A stretch of DNA of 64,000 nt from Synechocystis salina LEGE 00031 (GCF_015207985.1 NZ_JADEVV010000011.1:1-64000), one strand, 5' to 3'. Numbered from the stretch's first letter, positions 48,483-58,176 are shown. Program-made: numbers and translations. Notes: a model not told the origin generated them from the letters alone.

Positions 48483-49802
48483 ATGGACTGGTCAGCAATT
48501 GCGGCATTATTGGCGGCCGAGGGTTTGGAGGTGATTCAAGACCCCCAGCAGAGGCAGAAACTATCCACCGATTATGCCCATTTCAGCCCCATTTTGACTG
48601 AGCAGTTACGGGGTAAACAGGCGGATCTGGTGGTGTTGGCCCGCTCAGAAGCGGAGGCGATCGCCGTGATCCTTTGCTGTGTAGCCAATCAAATTCCCCT
48701 CACAGTGCGGGGGGCCGGCACGGGCAATTACGGCCAATGTGTTCCCCTCCAGGGGGGGATTGTGTTGGATTTGTCCCCTATGCAAAGGATTGTCAGCCTG
48801 GAAGCAGGGCGAGCAGTGGTGGAACCGGGGGTAAAGTTAGGCAAGCTAGAACAGCAGGCTAAGCAAATGGGCTGGGAATTACGGCTCTTACCTTCCACCT
48901 ACCAAACGGCGACGGTGGGGGGCTTTGTCAGCGGCGGCAGTACCGGCATGGGGGCAGTGAACTATGGCACCCTCTTTGACCCCGGCAATGTCCAGAGCCT
49001 GACAGTGTTGACCATGGAGGCAGAACCCCAGCGTCTGGTTCTAGCTGGTGAGGCCGCCCAACCGGTCATCCACGGCTATGGCACCAATGGCATTATTACT
49101 GAAATTACTTTGCCGTTGGCCCCGGCCTTACCCTGGCAGGAAGCCGTTGTTAGTTTTGCCGATCTATCAGCGGCGATCGCCTTTGCCCAGAATTTAGCTA
49201 ACCAGGACGGCATTGTTAGCAAGGAAATTTCCATTCAAGGCCATCCCATTCCGCAATATTTCAGCAGTTTAAAAAATTATTATCAGCCCGGTGACCACTG
49301 GGTAATGGTGATTGTTTCCGCCTTAGATTGGCTAGCTTTTACGGAATTAGCCAAGTCAAATAAAGGGCAAATTATTTTTGAACAAAATCCCCAAGCCCCT
49401 GGCAAAAAAGTTAATTTAATTGAATTTAATTGGAACCACACTACCCTGTTGGCTAGGGCCATGGATTCCAGCCTCACCTATCTCCAGGTATTTTTCTATC
49501 AAGATTTAGAACAAATTCTTACCCTAGAAAAACTCTTTCAAGATGAGATTATGTTCCACATCGAAATGATGCGCATCCAAGGGGCAATGTGTTTGGCTGG
49601 TTTTCCTTTGGTTAGATTTACCAACGGCGATCGCCTAGAAGAGATTATGGCAGCCCACCAAAATTTAGGCGCCAGAATCGCCAATCCCCACACTTACAGT
49701 TTAGCTGGCGGGTCAGTACAACCCCTGCCAGAATCCCAATTAATGTTTAAACGACAAGTAGATCCTTTTAATTTACTCAACCCAGGTAAATTGACCGATT
49801 GA
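48483..49802 (+). CDS. FAD-binding oxidoreductase, GlcD-like
   Basis: A 439-residue PCMH-type flavoprotein. FAD-binding motif: RGAGTGNYGQCVPLQGGIVL (about 76-95) then VSGGSTGMG (about 148-156, GGFVSGGSTG) and the NYGTLFDPGNV segment. The C-terminal half binds substrate, ending with the family's RQVDPFNLLNPGKL. Likely oxidises an alpha-hydroxy acid such as glycolate or lactate, but the substrate cannot be fixed and some GlcD residues are altered. It starts 26 bases after the carboxypeptidase gene. Recalled as slr0806. Confidence 0.85.
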   Translation: MDWSAIAALLAAEGLEVIQDPQQRQKLSTDYAHFSPILTEQLRGKQADLVVLARSEAEAIAVILCCVANQIPLTVRGAGTGNYGQCVPLQGGIVLDLSPMQRIVSLEAGRAVVEPGVKLGKLEQQAKQMGWELRLLPSTYQTATVGGFVSGGSTGMGAVNYGTLFDPGNVQSLTVLTMEAEPQRLVLAGEAAQPVIHGYGTNGIITEITLPLAPALPWQEAVVSFADLSAAIAFAQNLANQDGIVSKEISIQGHPIPQYFSSLKNYYQPGDHWVMVIVSALDWLAFTELAKSNKGQIIFEQNPQAPGKKVNLIEFNWNHTTLLARAMDSSLTYLQVFFYQDLEQILTLEKLFQDEIMFHIEMMRIQGAMCLAGFPLVRFTNGDRLEEIMAAHQNLGARIANPHTYSLAGGSVQPLPESQLMFKRQVDPFNLLNPGKLTD

Positions 49803-49826
49803 TCTGGTAATTCAGCTATTTTTAGC

Positions 49827-49865
49827 AAAAAAAATTGGCTAGGATTTCAATCGTAAATCCTAACC
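49827..49865 (-). terminator. Rho-independent terminator of psaF-psaJ
   Basis: On the minus strand GGTTAGGATTT pairs with AAATCCTAGCC over a 7-base loop, followed by AATTTTTTTT. One mismatch in an 11-base stem. It lies about 55 bases after psaJ, and on the plus strand just after the FAD oxidoreductase gene. Confidence 0.85.
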
Positions 49866-49919
49866 AAAGTCTTGTCTCACCACACACAATAGTGAGAGAA
49901 ATTCATTTGCCCAGTAAAA

Positions 49920-50042
49920 CTAGGGGTGGAAAAGAAGATCGGGGTAAAAACGATTAAACTCGATCAAAATGCCAGCGGTGAAAGTCAACAAAGCCATAAT
50001 CATGACCGGAGCTGTTGACAAAAAGGATTTCAAACCGTCCAT
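49920..50042 (-). CDS. psaJ: Photosystem I reaction centre subunit IX PsaJ
   Basis: A 40-residue single-span protein: [20 protein letters not shown] then [20 protein letters not shown]. PsaJ sits beside PsaF in photosystem I and stabilises it. The ATG is at 50040-50042 (reverse strand). It follows psaF by 100 bases, and a strong hairpin terminator follows it. Length and sequence fit cyanobacterial PsaJ; recalled as sml0008. Confidence 0.95.
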   Translation of the reverse strand: MDGLKSFLSTAPVMIMALLTFTAGILIEFNRFYPDLLFHP

Positions 50043-50142
50043 AAATTGAGTCTCCAGAATTGACAAAGATAAACAAAAAATAAGTTCAGAATTAAAGGGG
50101 GCTAGATATGGGGCAATAACACCAATCTTTCCCCGTCCCTAA

Positions 50143-50640
50143 CTAGCGGGGGGAGGTGGGGATTTCTGAATCCTTCATCACCAGTTTGCCAGAAGTATAT
50201 TCTCCAGCAGCGGCCAGGGGCCAGAGGAATCCACCCAACATTTTTTTGATGGCGAGGGGGACATTGATGACCACTTCCTGCATTTCAGGATTTTTGCTTT
50301 CCCGAATTTCAATTAGGTAGGAACGACCAACCCAACCGATCCAGCCAGCAATGTAAAGGAACAAAATGCTAGGAATCAGAAAATCACCGGCATGGGTGAA
50401 ACGGCCGTCCACGATCAGGTGGGGATAGCCTTCGGGACCACAAAGGGCGGAAGCATAACGTTCGGCCCGGATTTTGCCGGAGTTGGGATCGTCGGTAGTG
50501 TTGAGATAGTTCTGGGACTTAGCTTGGAAAGCGGGATTTTCGCTACAGGGGGTCAAATTGGCAAAATCGTCCGCCGAAGCGGTCGGGGCGAAATTAAACC
50601 AGAGTGTAAAGGCTAGGAGCAACGCCAACAAATGTTTCAT
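50143..50640 (-). CDS. psaF: Photosystem I reaction centre subunit III PsaF
   Basis: PsaF (165 residues) is a lumenal/membrane subunit beside PsaJ; in algae it docks plastocyanin or cytochrome c6, in cyanobacteria less so. A cleavable signal peptide ends near PTASADDF (about 19-26), then [37 protein letters not shown] (cysteines likely paired) and two spans (about 86-107 and 136-152). The ATG at 50640 is the usual start; the frame is open for 49 more codons upstream. Followed by psaJ. Recalled as sll0819. Confidence 0.97.
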   Translation of the reverse strand: MKHLLALLLAFTLWFNFAPTASADDFANLTPCSENPAFQAKSQNYLNTTDDPNSGKIRAERYASALCGPEGYPHLIVDGRFTHAGDFLIPSILFLYIAGWIGWVGRSYLIEIRESKNPEMQEVVINVPLAIKKMLGGFLWPLAAAGEYTSGKLVMKDSEIPTSPR

Positions 50641-50950
50641 AAAAATCGTTTCCTTGGTTAAACAAAAGACTAAAAAGGCGGCTATTGACAACTCCCTCAC
50701 CCAGAGGCGTGGGATTCTTGCTTCCTTGGGTTTGTCTAGTTCCAGCTCATTTTTGTTCTGAAACCTTGGCCAGATTCCCCTCCGCAAGCATCTACTTTAA
50801 CGTCCACGATGTGCCCCACCGCAGACAAAACGGGTCATAAACAAGCCAGTTGAGCAACCTGTTACCGTGATCCGGAGATCGTTAGCCGATAATAGGAAAG
50901 ACAGGGCTAATAAACCGTCGTCTTTTGGATCAAACTCAAACTAGCAGAGA
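50641..50950. promoter_or_regulatory. Divergent promoter gap between psaF and tsaD
   Basis: A 310-base gap holding the psaF promoter (leftward) and the tsaD promoter (rightward). AT-rich next to psaF. I see no repeat copy or distinct operator. Confidence 0.4.
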
Positions 50951-51997
50951 ATGGCAATCATTTTAGCAATTGAAACAAGTTGTGATGAAACCGCGGTAGC
51001 AATTGTAAATAATCGTAACGTTTACAGTAATGTGGTTTCTTCCCAGATACAAACCCATCAAGTTTTTGGGGGGGTAGTACCGGAGGTGGCCTCCCGTCAG
51101 CATTTGCTTTTAATTAATGCCTGTCTCGACCAAGCTTTGCAAGGGGCTGGTTTGGGGTGGCCAGACATTGAGGCGATCGCCGTGACGGTGGCTCCGGGGT
51201 TGGCCGGGGCGTTGATGGTGGGAGTAACGGCGGCCAAAACGTTGGCCATGGTGCACCAAAAGCCCTTTCTGGGGGTACATCATTTGGAAGGCCATATCTA
51301 TGCCAGCTATCTGAGTCAGCCGGAGTTGCAGCCACCCTTTTTATGCCTATTGGTATCCGGTGGCCATACCAGTTTGATCCACGTTAAGGGCTGTGGCGAT
51401 TACCGACAATTGGGCACCACCAGGGATGATGCAGCGGGGGAAGCGTTTGACAAGGTAGCTCGTCTGCTGGATTTAGGTTACCCAGGGGGGCCGGCCATTG
51501 ACCGAGCGGCTAAAAATGGCGATGCGGCTGCTTTTAAGTTACCCGAGGGAAAAATTTCCCTACCCCAGGGGGGATACCATCCCTACGACTCCAGTTTTAG
51601 TGGTTTGAAAACTGCCATGTTGCGCCTTACCCAGGAGCTAAAGCAAAGCCCAGAACCTTTCCCCGTGGATGATTTAGCAGCCAGTTTCCAAGATACGGTG
51701 GCCCGTTCCCTGACAAAGAAAACTATTCGTTGTGCATTGGACCATGGCTTAACCACCATTACTGTGGGAGGAGGGGTGGCCGCCAATAGCCGCCTACGCT
51801 ATCATCTCCAAGCCGCCGCCGAGGAAAATCAATTGCAGGTTTTTTTCCCACCCTTAAAACTTTGTACTGATAATGCCGCCATGATTGCCTGTGCCGCCGC
51901 TGACCATTTCCACAACGGCGATCGCTCTCCTTTGACCTTGGGTATTCAGTCCCGCCTTGCGGTGGAGCAGGTAGGTCAGCTTTACGTCACGAATTAG
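50951..51997 (+). CDS. tsaD: tRNA N6-adenosine threonylcarbamoyltransferase TsaD
   Basis: TsaD (348 residues) transfers the threonylcarbamoyl group to A37 of ANN-decoding tRNAs, with TsaB, TsaC and TsaE. Conserved pieces: IETSCDETAVAIV (about 6-18), the metal ligands in HHLEGHIYA (about 110-118), VSGGHTSLI (about 136-144), GEAFDKVARLLDLGYPGGP, and a late DNAAMIACA with the Asp ligand. An ASKHA-fold ATPase of the cytoplasm. The ATG at 50951 gives MAIILAIETSCDET. Recalled as slr0807. Confidence 0.97.
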   Translation: MAIILAIETSCDETAVAIVNNRNVYSNVVSSQIQTHQVFGGVVPEVASRQHLLLINACLDQALQGAGLGWPDIEAIAVTVAPGLAGALMVGVTAAKTLAMVHQKPFLGVHHLEGHIYASYLSQPELQPPFLCLLVSGGHTSLIHVKGCGDYRQLGTTRDDAAGEAFDKVARLLDLGYPGGPAIDRAAKNGDAAAFKLPEGKISLPQGGYHPYDSSFSGLKTAMLRLTQELKQSPEPFPVDDLAASFQDTVARSLTKKTIRCALDHGLTTITVGGGVAANSRLRYHLQAAAEENQLQVFFPPLKLCTDNAAMIACAAADHFHNGDRSPLTLGIQSRLAVEQVGQLYVTN

Positions 51998-52018
51998 CTA
52001 TTTCCCAGTGGACAATAG

Positions 52019-52130
52019 GTTTCTGTTTAAAAAGCCTTTGGTCCCCCTTAGTTTCGGGGAAAACTAGAGAAAAGCCTCCCAGTATTGGGGGGTTTAGAAG
52101 CCAAACTAAAACCTTGTCAACAGTCCCCCA
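52019..52130 (-). repeat. Copy of the dispersed palindromic element
   Basis: On the minus strand it opens GGGGGACTGTTGACAAGGTT and TTAGTTTGGC and closes GGCTTTTTAAACAGAA. Its middle holds CCCCCCAATACTGGG, identical to 15 bases of the left inverted repeat of the DUF559 cassette (27406-27420). It fills the gap between tsaD and rimM. Confidence 0.65.
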
Positions 52131-52182
52131 AAAGACGAACGATGGTGGAGTCCGAGAAATTTTAACGAAACATCAAAAAAAT

Positions 52183-52728
52183 ATGATCCAAACCATGGAA
52201 ACGGAAAATTGGCTAGAAATTGGTACCATTGTTGCACCCCAGGGCATTCAGGGGGAAGTGCGGGTTCTTTCAGCCTCAGATTTCCCCGAAAGATTTTTAA
52301 CCAAGGGTCAGCGGTGGATTAGAAAAACAGCTCAGGACACCCCCCAACCCCTCACGCTCAAAAAGGGCAAACAAATTCCTGGCAAAAACCTTTATATTCT
52401 TCGTTTCGCTGAAATTACCGACCGCAATCAGGCGGAAGCCTTGGTCAATTACCAACTATTGGTGCCCGCCACTGATCGCCTACCGTTGGAGCCGGGGGAA
52501 TTCCATGTCACTGATTTATTAGGGTTGATTGTTTACGACCACAACAATGGCGATCGCCTAGGGATAGTGACAGATTTCTATAGCGCCGGCAACGATTTGT
52601 TAGGGGTAACTTTGGATAAAAGCCCGGACAAAGAAGTGCTCATCCCCTTCGTTGAAGCCATTGTACCTACCGTGGAACTAGCGGAGCAACGGCTGGAAAT
52701 TAAAACCATTCCAGGACTATTGGATTGA
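52183..52728 (+). CDS. rimM: Ribosome maturation factor RimM
   Basis: RimM (181 residues from the ATG at 52183) helps the 30S head mature by binding ribosomal protein S19. The N-terminal IGTIVAPQGIQGEVRVLSAS (about 13-32) is the RimM signature; the C-terminal PRC-barrel shows FHVTDLLGLIV and PDKEVLIPFVEAIVPTV. Starts at 52114 or 52195 are possible, but the upstream part is repeat sequence. It stands between tsaD and the UXS-like gene on the plus strand. Recalled as slr0808. Confidence 0.92.
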   Translation: MIQTMETENWLEIGTIVAPQGIQGEVRVLSASDFPERFLTKGQRWIRKTAQDTPQPLTLKKGKQIPGKNLYILRFAEITDRNQAEALVNYQLLVPATDRLPLEPGEFHVTDLLGLIVYDHNNGDRLGIVTDFYSAGNDLLGVTLDKSPDKEVLIPFVEAIVPTVELAEQRLEIKTIPGLLD

Positions 52729-52831
52729 TCTCAAACCTTTCCTCTGTGGGGGGTAGACATATTGGATTTCATTGCTGTCTAGGCATTTGCCAAATGCTAA
52801 AATGACGCCATTTGTACAAGTTGGGGTAAAG

Positions 52832-53761
52832 ATGCGGATTTTGGTCACAGGGGGAGCAGGCTTCATTGGTTCCCATCTTATCGATCGCCTGATGGCCCAG
52901 GGCCACGAAGTTTTATGCCTGGATAACTTTTACACCGGCACAAAGCGGAACATTATCCAATGGTTAGATAATCCCAATTTTGAACTCATTCGCCACGACG
53001 TTACCGAACCCATTCGCTTGGAAGTCGACCAGGTTTACCATCTAGCCTGCCCAGCCTCCCCCGTCCATTACCAATTCAATCCCGTTAAAACCATCAAAAC
53101 AAATGTGATGGGGACTTTGTATATGTTGGGTTTAGCTAAACGGGTTGGCGCAAGGTTTTTATTGGCATCCACCTCGGAAGTGTATGGCGATCCAGACGTT
53201 CATCCCCAACCGGAAAGCTATCGGGGCAATGTTAATACAATTGGTCCAAGAGCCTGTTACGACGAAGGGAAGCGGGTGGCAGAAACCCTAGCTTTTGAAT
53301 ATTATCGAGAGCACAAAGTTGACATTAGAGTAGCAAGAATATTCAACACCTATGGCCCCCGAATGTTGGAAAACGATGGCCGGGTGGTGAGTAACTTTAT
53401 TGTTCAAGCATTACAGGGTAAACCCCTCACAGTTTTTGGCGATGGCTCCCAAACCCGCAGTTTCTGCTACGTATCCGACTTGGTGGAAGGTCTAATGCGC
53501 CTCATGAATGGGGATTACATTGGCCCAGTTAATTTGGGTAATCCGGGGGAATATACCATTTTGCAACTGGCAGAAAAAATCCAGACCGCCATTAATCCTG
53601 ATGCGGAGTTAATTTACCAACCCCTACCGGAGGATGACCCCAAACAGCGGCAACCGGATATTACCTTGGCAAAAAACTATTTAAATTGGCAACCAACCAT
53701 TCCCCTAGATCAGGGTTTGGCCATGACTATTGAAGATTTCAAATCTCGCCATCAAGAATGA
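52832..53761 (+). CDS. UDP-glucuronate decarboxylase-like SDR (dTDP-glucose dehydratase family)
   Basis: A 309-residue extended SDR. NAD-binding [18 protein letters not shown] (1-18) and catalytic STSEVYG with YDEGKR (Tyr-x3-Lys). The [19 protein letters not shown] and [17 protein letters not shown] patterns are those of UXS, which makes UDP-xylose from UDP-glucuronate, rather than of RmlB. The older label is dTDP-glucose 4,6-dehydratase (recalled slr0809). The ATG at 52832, with GGGG upstream, is preferred to ATGs at 52772 and 52802. The last bases overlap the nuclease gene by 4 (ATGA). Probably makes sugars for exopolysaccharide. Confidence 0.85.
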   Translation: MRILVTGGAGFIGSHLIDRLMAQGHEVLCLDNFYTGTKRNIIQWLDNPNFELIRHDVTEPIRLEVDQVYHLACPASPVHYQFNPVKTIKTNVMGTLYMLGLAKRVGARFLLASTSEVYGDPDVHPQPESYRGNVNTIGPRACYDEGKRVAETLAFEYYREHKVDIRVARIFNTYGPRMLENDGRVVSNFIVQALQGKPLTVFGDGSQTRSFCYVSDLVEGLMRLMNGDYIGPVNLGNPGEYTILQLAEKIQTAINPDAELIYQPLPEDDPKQRQPDITLAKNYLNWQPTIPLDQGLAMTIEDFKSRHQE

Positions 53762-54678
53762 TTGACCATGATCGCCTCTTCAAGGAACTTTTAACAACTT
53801 TTTTTGTAGAATTTCTTGATCTGTTTTTTCCCCAGGTACTGGATTACTTAGACCAAGATTCCTTGATTTTTCTCGACAAGGAAATTTTTACCGATGTAAC
53901 AGTGGGCGAAAGATACGAAAGTGATCTGATTGTCCAAGCCAAATTTAAAGGGCAAGATGCTTATTTCCTAATCCATGTGGAAGCCCAGGCGACAAACCAG
54001 TCCCAGTTTAATCAGCGGATGTTTCAATACTTTGCTCGCCTCCATGGCAAGTTTTCTTTGCCAGTTTATCCCATTGTGATTTTTTCCTACGATCGTCCTT
54101 TAAAGCCGGCTCCCCAGGAATACCGTGTTAACTTTCCCGACTTATTAGTACTAGATTTTAAATATAGAGTCCTTCAACTTAACCAACTCCACTGGCGGGA
54201 TTTTTTGTCCCAACCCAATCCCGTTGCTTCGGCGTTAATGGCAAAAATGCAGATTGCTCCCCCAGACCGTGCCAAAGTTAAGGCTGAATGTTTGCGACTA
54301 TTGGTAACCCTCAAGCTTGATCCGGCTAGAATGCAATTAATCTCTGGCTTTGTGGACACCTATCTCACTCTCAATCAAGCGGAAGAGACAATTTTCAAAG
54401 AAACCATCGCCGAATTTTCCCCCCCAGAACAGGAGGATGTTATGCAGTTAACAACCAGTTGGATGCTTCAAGGTATTGAACGTGGACAAAAATCTCTGCT
54501 ACTCAAACAAATTAGGCATCGTTTTGGCGAGTTGGATGAAGTTAATCTGACGAGAATTGACACTCTAACTGTGCCCCAATTGGAGCAGTTGGGAGAAGTC
54601 CTGTTGGACTGCTCTGATTTCACAGAATTAAAACAATGGCTAGCGGCCCAAGCTGGAACTCCTGAGCGAAAAACTTAG
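53758..54678 (+). CDS. Rpn/DUF4351-family putative nuclease
   Basis: A 306-residue protein. The N-terminal part is an Rpn/PDDEXK-type nuclease domain ([16 protein letters not shown] at the start, [11 protein letters not shown] and [12 protein letters not shown] (about 59-82) giving D...ExQ), and the C-terminal end (about 240-300) resembles DUF4351 ([15 protein letters not shown]). Rpn proteins promote RecA-independent recombination and some act as defence or mobile genes; cyanobacteria have many copies. It overlaps the UXS-like gene by 4 bases (ATGA), so translation is coupled although the products look unrelated. A recent arrival by insertion is possible. Confidence 0.85.
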   Translation: MIDHDRLFKELLTTFFVEFLDLFFPQVLDYLDQDSLIFLDKEIFTDVTVGERYESDLIVQAKFKGQDAYFLIHVEAQATNQSQFNQRMFQYFARLHGKFSLPVYPIVIFSYDRPLKPAPQEYRVNFPDLLVLDFKYRVLQLNQLHWRDFLSQPNPVASALMAKMQIAPPDRAKVKAECLRLLVTLKLDPARMQLISGFVDTYLTLNQAEETIFKETIAEFSPPEQEDVMQLTTSWMLQGIERGQKSLLLKQIRHRFGELDEVNLTRIDTLTVPQLEQLGEVLLDCSDFTELKQWLAAQAGTPERKT

Positions 54679-54721
54679 TGAATTTCCAGAGGTGGGTGTT
54701 GCCATGGGAGTTGGCCAAGAA

Positions 54722-55561
54722 TCAGGTTTCAGCTTCCAGTTCCAAACTGAGTTGATAAAGTTGCCGACGGGGCAGTTTCGTTGCCTCCGCCAGTTGGCGA
54801 CTGGCCTGGGAGCGAGTTAATCCTTTAGCCATAAGGCTTCTCAGTTCGTGCCGTAGATTTTCTTCGGAGAAGTTAGCCCTCTCCTGCGGTGGTGCCCCGG
54901 CAATTACCAGGCAAAATTCCCCTTTCGGTGTGTTTTCCGTGAAATAGGCGATCGCCGTTTGCAGATTTCCCCGCCAAAATTGTTCATGGTATTTGGTCAA
55001 TTCCCGGGCCACAGTTAAGTTCCGTTCGGGGCCGAAAACAGTCTGCAGATCAGTCAAGGTGGTCAATAAACGGTGGGGCGCTTCGTAGAGGATAATAGTC
55101 CGCTGTTCTAGCACCAGACTCTGTAACAACTGCTCTCGGGGCTGATTTTTCGTGGGTAAAAAACCTTCAAAAACAAAACGTTCCGTGGCTAAACCGGAGC
55201 TAATCAAGGCCGCAATCAAAGCAGTGGCCCCAGGGATGGGCACCACCTCGATCGCCAACTCACCACAGGCGGCCACCAACTCCTGCCCTGGATCGGAAAT
55301 GCCTGGGGTCCCCGCATCACTCACCAAAGCAATGTTTTGTCCCCCTTGTAATTTGGCCAATAGCTCCTGGGTGCGGCCATGGCGATTATGGTCGTGGTAA
55401 CTAATCTGGGGCGTGGTGATTTGGAAATGTTGTAATAATTTGCCCGTGTGCCTGGTATCCTCCGCCGCAATTAAATCAACTTCCTGCAGGGTTTCCACCG
55501 CCCGGGGAGTCATATCGCCCAAATTGCCAATGGGGGTCGCCACCAGATAAAGAATGCCCAT
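54722..55561 (-). CDS. rsmI: 16S rRNA (cytidine(1402)-2'-O)-methyltransferase RsmI
   Basis: A 279-residue SPOUT-unrelated tetrapyrrole-methylase-fold enzyme that 2'-O-methylates C1402 of 16S rRNA in the decoding centre. Seen: LYLVATPIGNLGDMTPRAV (about 4-22), AAEDTRHTGKLL (about 33-44), ALVSDAGTPGISDPG (about 76-90), and PGATALIAALISSGL. The C-terminal helix-turn tail includes GLTRSQASRQLAEATKL. It overlaps the small membrane protein gene by one base and is last in a four-gene minus-strand run. Recalled as sll0818. Confidence 0.95.
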   Translation of the reverse strand: MGILYLVATPIGNLGDMTPRAVETLQEVDLIAAEDTRHTGKLLQHFQITTPQISYHDHNRHGRTQELLAKLQGGQNIALVSDAGTPGISDPGQELVAACGELAIEVVPIPGATALIAALISSGLATERFVFEGFLPTKNQPREQLLQSLVLEQRTIILYEAPHRLLTTLTDLQTVFGPERNLTVARELTKYHEQFWRGNLQTAIAYFTENTPKGEFCLVIAGAPPQERANFSEENLRHELRSLMAKGLTRSQASRQLAEATKLPRRQLYQLSLELEAET

Positions 55562-55788
55562 TAAAGCCCCAAGTTTTCCTGTTTTCTGGCCTTAAAGGAA
55601 GCCCGTAACCAAATGGTGCCGGAAACTAGGGAAGGGGCTAAGACGAAAATAGTGCCAGTGATAATGGGGTGTTGTCGGGCCGTTTCTGAGGAAAGCATCA
55701 CTGCCAAAATAAATGCACAGTAGAGCACCCCCAAAAGTGGGACTCCCATTACCAATAGGGCAAATTTCGTATCCTTATCCATGGCCAT
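55561..55788 (-). CDS. Small two-span membrane protein, 75 aa
   Basis: A short protein with two hydrophobic spans (about 8-30 and 42-62) and a basic C terminus (RASFKARKQENLGL). The start MAMDKDTKFALL has an alternative ATG 6 bases in. It overlaps the rsmI start by one base, so they are translationally coupled. No family recognised. Between miaA and rsmI in the operon. Confidence 0.7.
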   Translation of the reverse strand: MAMDKDTKFALLVMGVPLLGVLYCAFILAVMLSSETARQHPIITGTIFVLAPSLVSGTIWLRASFKARKQENLGL

Positions 55789-55855
55789 AAGCGTGAAAAT
55801 CCTGAGGGAAAACTAGCAATAATGCCATTTTAAGAATTATTTCAGCCGGCAATAC

Positions 55856-56767
55856 TTAAAACATTCCTCTGTTTTTCTGGACATGCAACAATTTTATCGC
55901 TGACTCTAGTAAGTTTTCCTGGTTAGGATCAAGCCACTGGATGGACGGGTCTTTGCGGAACCATGTGCGCTGGCGTTTGGCGAATTGTCTGGTGTGGACA
56001 ATGATTTGCTCCGTAGCTTGGGCCAGGGATATTTTGCCCTGGAGATATTGTTTAATTTCAGCATAGCCGAGGGTATGGAGCAGGGGTAAGTTTTCACCGT
56101 ACTGATGGATTAAACTTTCCACTTCCCCCACTAAACCGGCCTCAATCATGGCGTGGGTGCGGCGGACAATTCTCGGTTGGAGTTGATCCGGTTCCAGTCC
56201 TAGGCCAATTTGCACAATGGGATAGTCCGGGGGATTTTCCCCTTGGAGAGCAGAAATGGCTTTGCCAGTGGTGTAGAAAACTTCCAAGGCCCTGAGGGTA
56301 CGCACCACATCAGCGGGTTCAATTTTGCTTTGGGCCATGGGGTCAACGTGACCCAACAGTTGATAACAAAAAATTTGTCCTAAATTAGCCAATTGTTCCC
56401 GTAGCTCTGCCTGGGGGGGAACGGCGGGAATTTTTAACCCCCGCACGATCGCCTGAATGTACAAACCAGTGCCTCCCACCAGAAGAATGGGTTGGCTTAA
56501 TGACGCAATTAACTTCTCGGCTTGCCGTTGATACTCCGCTAGGGTGAAGTTTTCCGTCGGTTCGCAAATGTCAATCAGGTAATGGGGCACCCGTTGGCGA
56601 TCGTCGAGGCTGGGTTTAGCGGTGCCAATGTCCAATTGTCGATAAATTTGTCGGGAATCGGCCCCCAAAATAACTGCGTTTAACCTCTGGGCCAGGGCCA
56701 TGGCCAGTTGGGACTTCCCGCTGGCAGTGGCTCCACAAATAACGATCAGGGGCGGAACTTTGGCCAT
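55856..56767 (-). CDS. miaA: tRNA dimethylallyltransferase MiaA
   Basis: MiaA (303 residues) adds a dimethylallyl group to N6 of A37 in tRNAs reading UNN codons. P-loop ICGATASGKSQLA (about 11-23), ADSRQIYRQLDIGTAKPS (about 35-52), PHYLIDI, VGGTGLYIQAIVRGL and the C-terminal RQFAKRQRTWFRKD (about 268-281) are all family motifs. The gene starts 6 bases after the oxidoreductase gene and leads the small membrane protein and rsmI genes. Recalled as sll0817. Confidence 0.97.
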   Translation of the reverse strand: MAKVPPLIVICGATASGKSQLAMALAQRLNAVILGADSRQIYRQLDIGTAKPSLDDRQRVPHYLIDICEPTENFTLAEYQRQAEKLIASLSQPILLVGGTGLYIQAIVRGLKIPAVPPQAELREQLANLGQIFCYQLLGHVDPMAQSKIEPADVVRTLRALEVFYTTGKAISALQGENPPDYPIVQIGLGLEPDQLQPRIVRRTHAMIEAGLVGEVESLIHQYGENLPLLHTLGYAEIKQYLQGKISLAQATEQIIVHTRQFAKRQRTWFRKDPSIQWLDPNQENLLESAIKLLHVQKNRGMF

Positions 56768-56773
56768 GGAAAA

Positions 56774-57889
56774 CTATCGGGCCAACAGGCGATCAAGATC
56801 CGGCACGGTCACCCATTGTTTTTGTTGATGGGCTTGCTTAGTCAAATCCATTAATAGTTGGGAGTAAACCCCATGGCGCAAAGATGGTGTAGGAGTTCTC
56901 CTTTGCAAGATACTCTGTGCCCATTCATCCACCACCCGCACCACCGGAGCCAGGCGACCATCGGCAAATACCTTCGGAAAGTCTAAACGGGTTGGTACCG
57001 TCAACTCCTGCATTGGTTCCCCGGCAGGATGATGGAAAATTTTGAAGCCATGGACGTAATCCTTGAGGTTGTCACTGCCCAACACCAAACTACCTTTTTC
57101 GCCATAAATCTCTAGCCAATGGCCCCGACCACCATAGGCCACGGAGGTGATATTTACTTGGCAGGGAACGTCGTTGTCCAAAGTTAAGCTGATTAGTGCT
57201 GTATCCTCTGCTGTCACTGGCTTCAGGCGATTATGGTCCAACGGATCGGGGCGCTCGGCGATCGCCACACTCAAATTAGCGGACAAACTGTGGGCCGGGC
57301 CGAATAACCAATGTAAATAATCGAACGTGTGGGAGGCCAAGGCCCCTAAGGCTCCCCCACCTTTTTCCCGTTGGGCATACCAATTCCAAGCTCGTTCAGC
57401 ATTGGCCCGACTGCCCACCAGCCAATCCACTTTAATTAACCTTAGTTTGCCCAAAATTTCCCTTTCCAAAAGTTCCGCCACGTACTGCCAAGCGGGCACA
57501 AAACGAAATTCAAAATCCGGCATCACCGTTACCCTCCGTTGCTGGGCCAGGTGATAAAGTTCAATTGTTTCCTCTACCCGCAAAGTCATTGGTTTTTCCA
57601 GTAACACATGTTTGCCGGCTAAAATCGCGTCCCTAGCCATCTCAAAGTGGAGGAAGGGGGGACTAGCAACGGTCACCGCTTTGATATTTGGATTAGCCAG
57701 TAATTCAGGCAAATTGTCATAACTGTGGGGTAAACCCTGGGATTGGGCTACTTCTTTGGCCTTGGTCAAATCTCGATGGTAAATGGCGATCGCCTGGGTT
57801 TGATCGTGGTATTGCAGAGCCGGCAAATGGACAGCCTGGCCAAAACCGGTACCAATGACGGCCACGGTTAGGGTTGAGGAATTAGTCAT
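56774..57889 (-). CDS. Gfo/Idh/MocA-family oxidoreductase
   Basis: A 371-residue NAD(P)-dependent oxidoreductase. N-terminal Rossmann fold: AVIGTGFGQAVHLPALQY (about 9-26). EKP is present in HVLLEKPMTL (about 93-102), as expected for the family, and the C-terminal sheet domain follows. Catalytic Asp/His patterns are plausible (SHTFDYLHWLFG). It may act on a sugar or cyclitol; the substrate cannot be told. First in the run with miaA (6-base gap). Recalled as sll0816. Confidence 0.88.
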   Translation of the reverse strand: MTNSSTLTVAVIGTGFGQAVHLPALQYHDQTQAIAIYHRDLTKAKEVAQSQGLPHSYDNLPELLANPNIKAVTVASPPFLHFEMARDAILAGKHVLLEKPMTLRVEETIELYHLAQQRRVTVMPDFEFRFVPAWQYVAELLEREILGKLRLIKVDWLVGSRANAERAWNWYAQREKGGGALGALASHTFDYLHWLFGPAHSLSANLSVAIAERPDPLDHNRLKPVTAEDTALISLTLDNDVPCQVNITSVAYGGRGHWLEIYGEKGSLVLGSDNLKDYVHGFKIFHHPAGEPMQELTVPTRLDFPKVFADGRLAPVVRVVDEWAQSILQRRTPTPSLRHGVYSQLLMDLTKQAHQQKQWVTVPDLDRLLAR

Positions 57890-57964
57890 GGAAAATTGTT
57901 GGGAGCAACAGACTTATACTCTCCCACACAGGGTTAGCCGGAAACAAGAAGAGGCAAGACTTGG

Positions 57965-58091
57965 GGCCTGTTGGCAAAATTCTAGTTTGTCTTTCCAATC
58001 AACCGAATGAAGCGACCACAATGATGGAGTTACTTTTTCTCTACTCGCCGCTCAAAGTCGGAGGACATGGGGGCTTTTCAAACAACCTTTT
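57965..58091 (+). repeat. Best full-length copy of the dispersed palindromic element
   Basis: Opens GGCCTGTTGGCAAAATTCTA and GTTTG, then CAATCAACCGAATGAAGCGA, and closes GGGGGCTTTTCAAACAACCT. About 127 bases. The opening and closing are imperfect reverse complements. Used here as the reference for the family. Confidence 0.7.
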
Positions 58092-58176
58092 ACCAACCAT
58101 TAGCTAAGCCCCAACCAGGGTTTTGGTCAGGGCAAGCAACATTAGGCAAAGTTTGGCTAGATGGGATAGTTAAAAA

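Noticed and set aside
50641-50787. 49-residue upstream extension of PsaF
   Set aside because: The signal peptide and all known PsaF starts fit the ATG at 50640.
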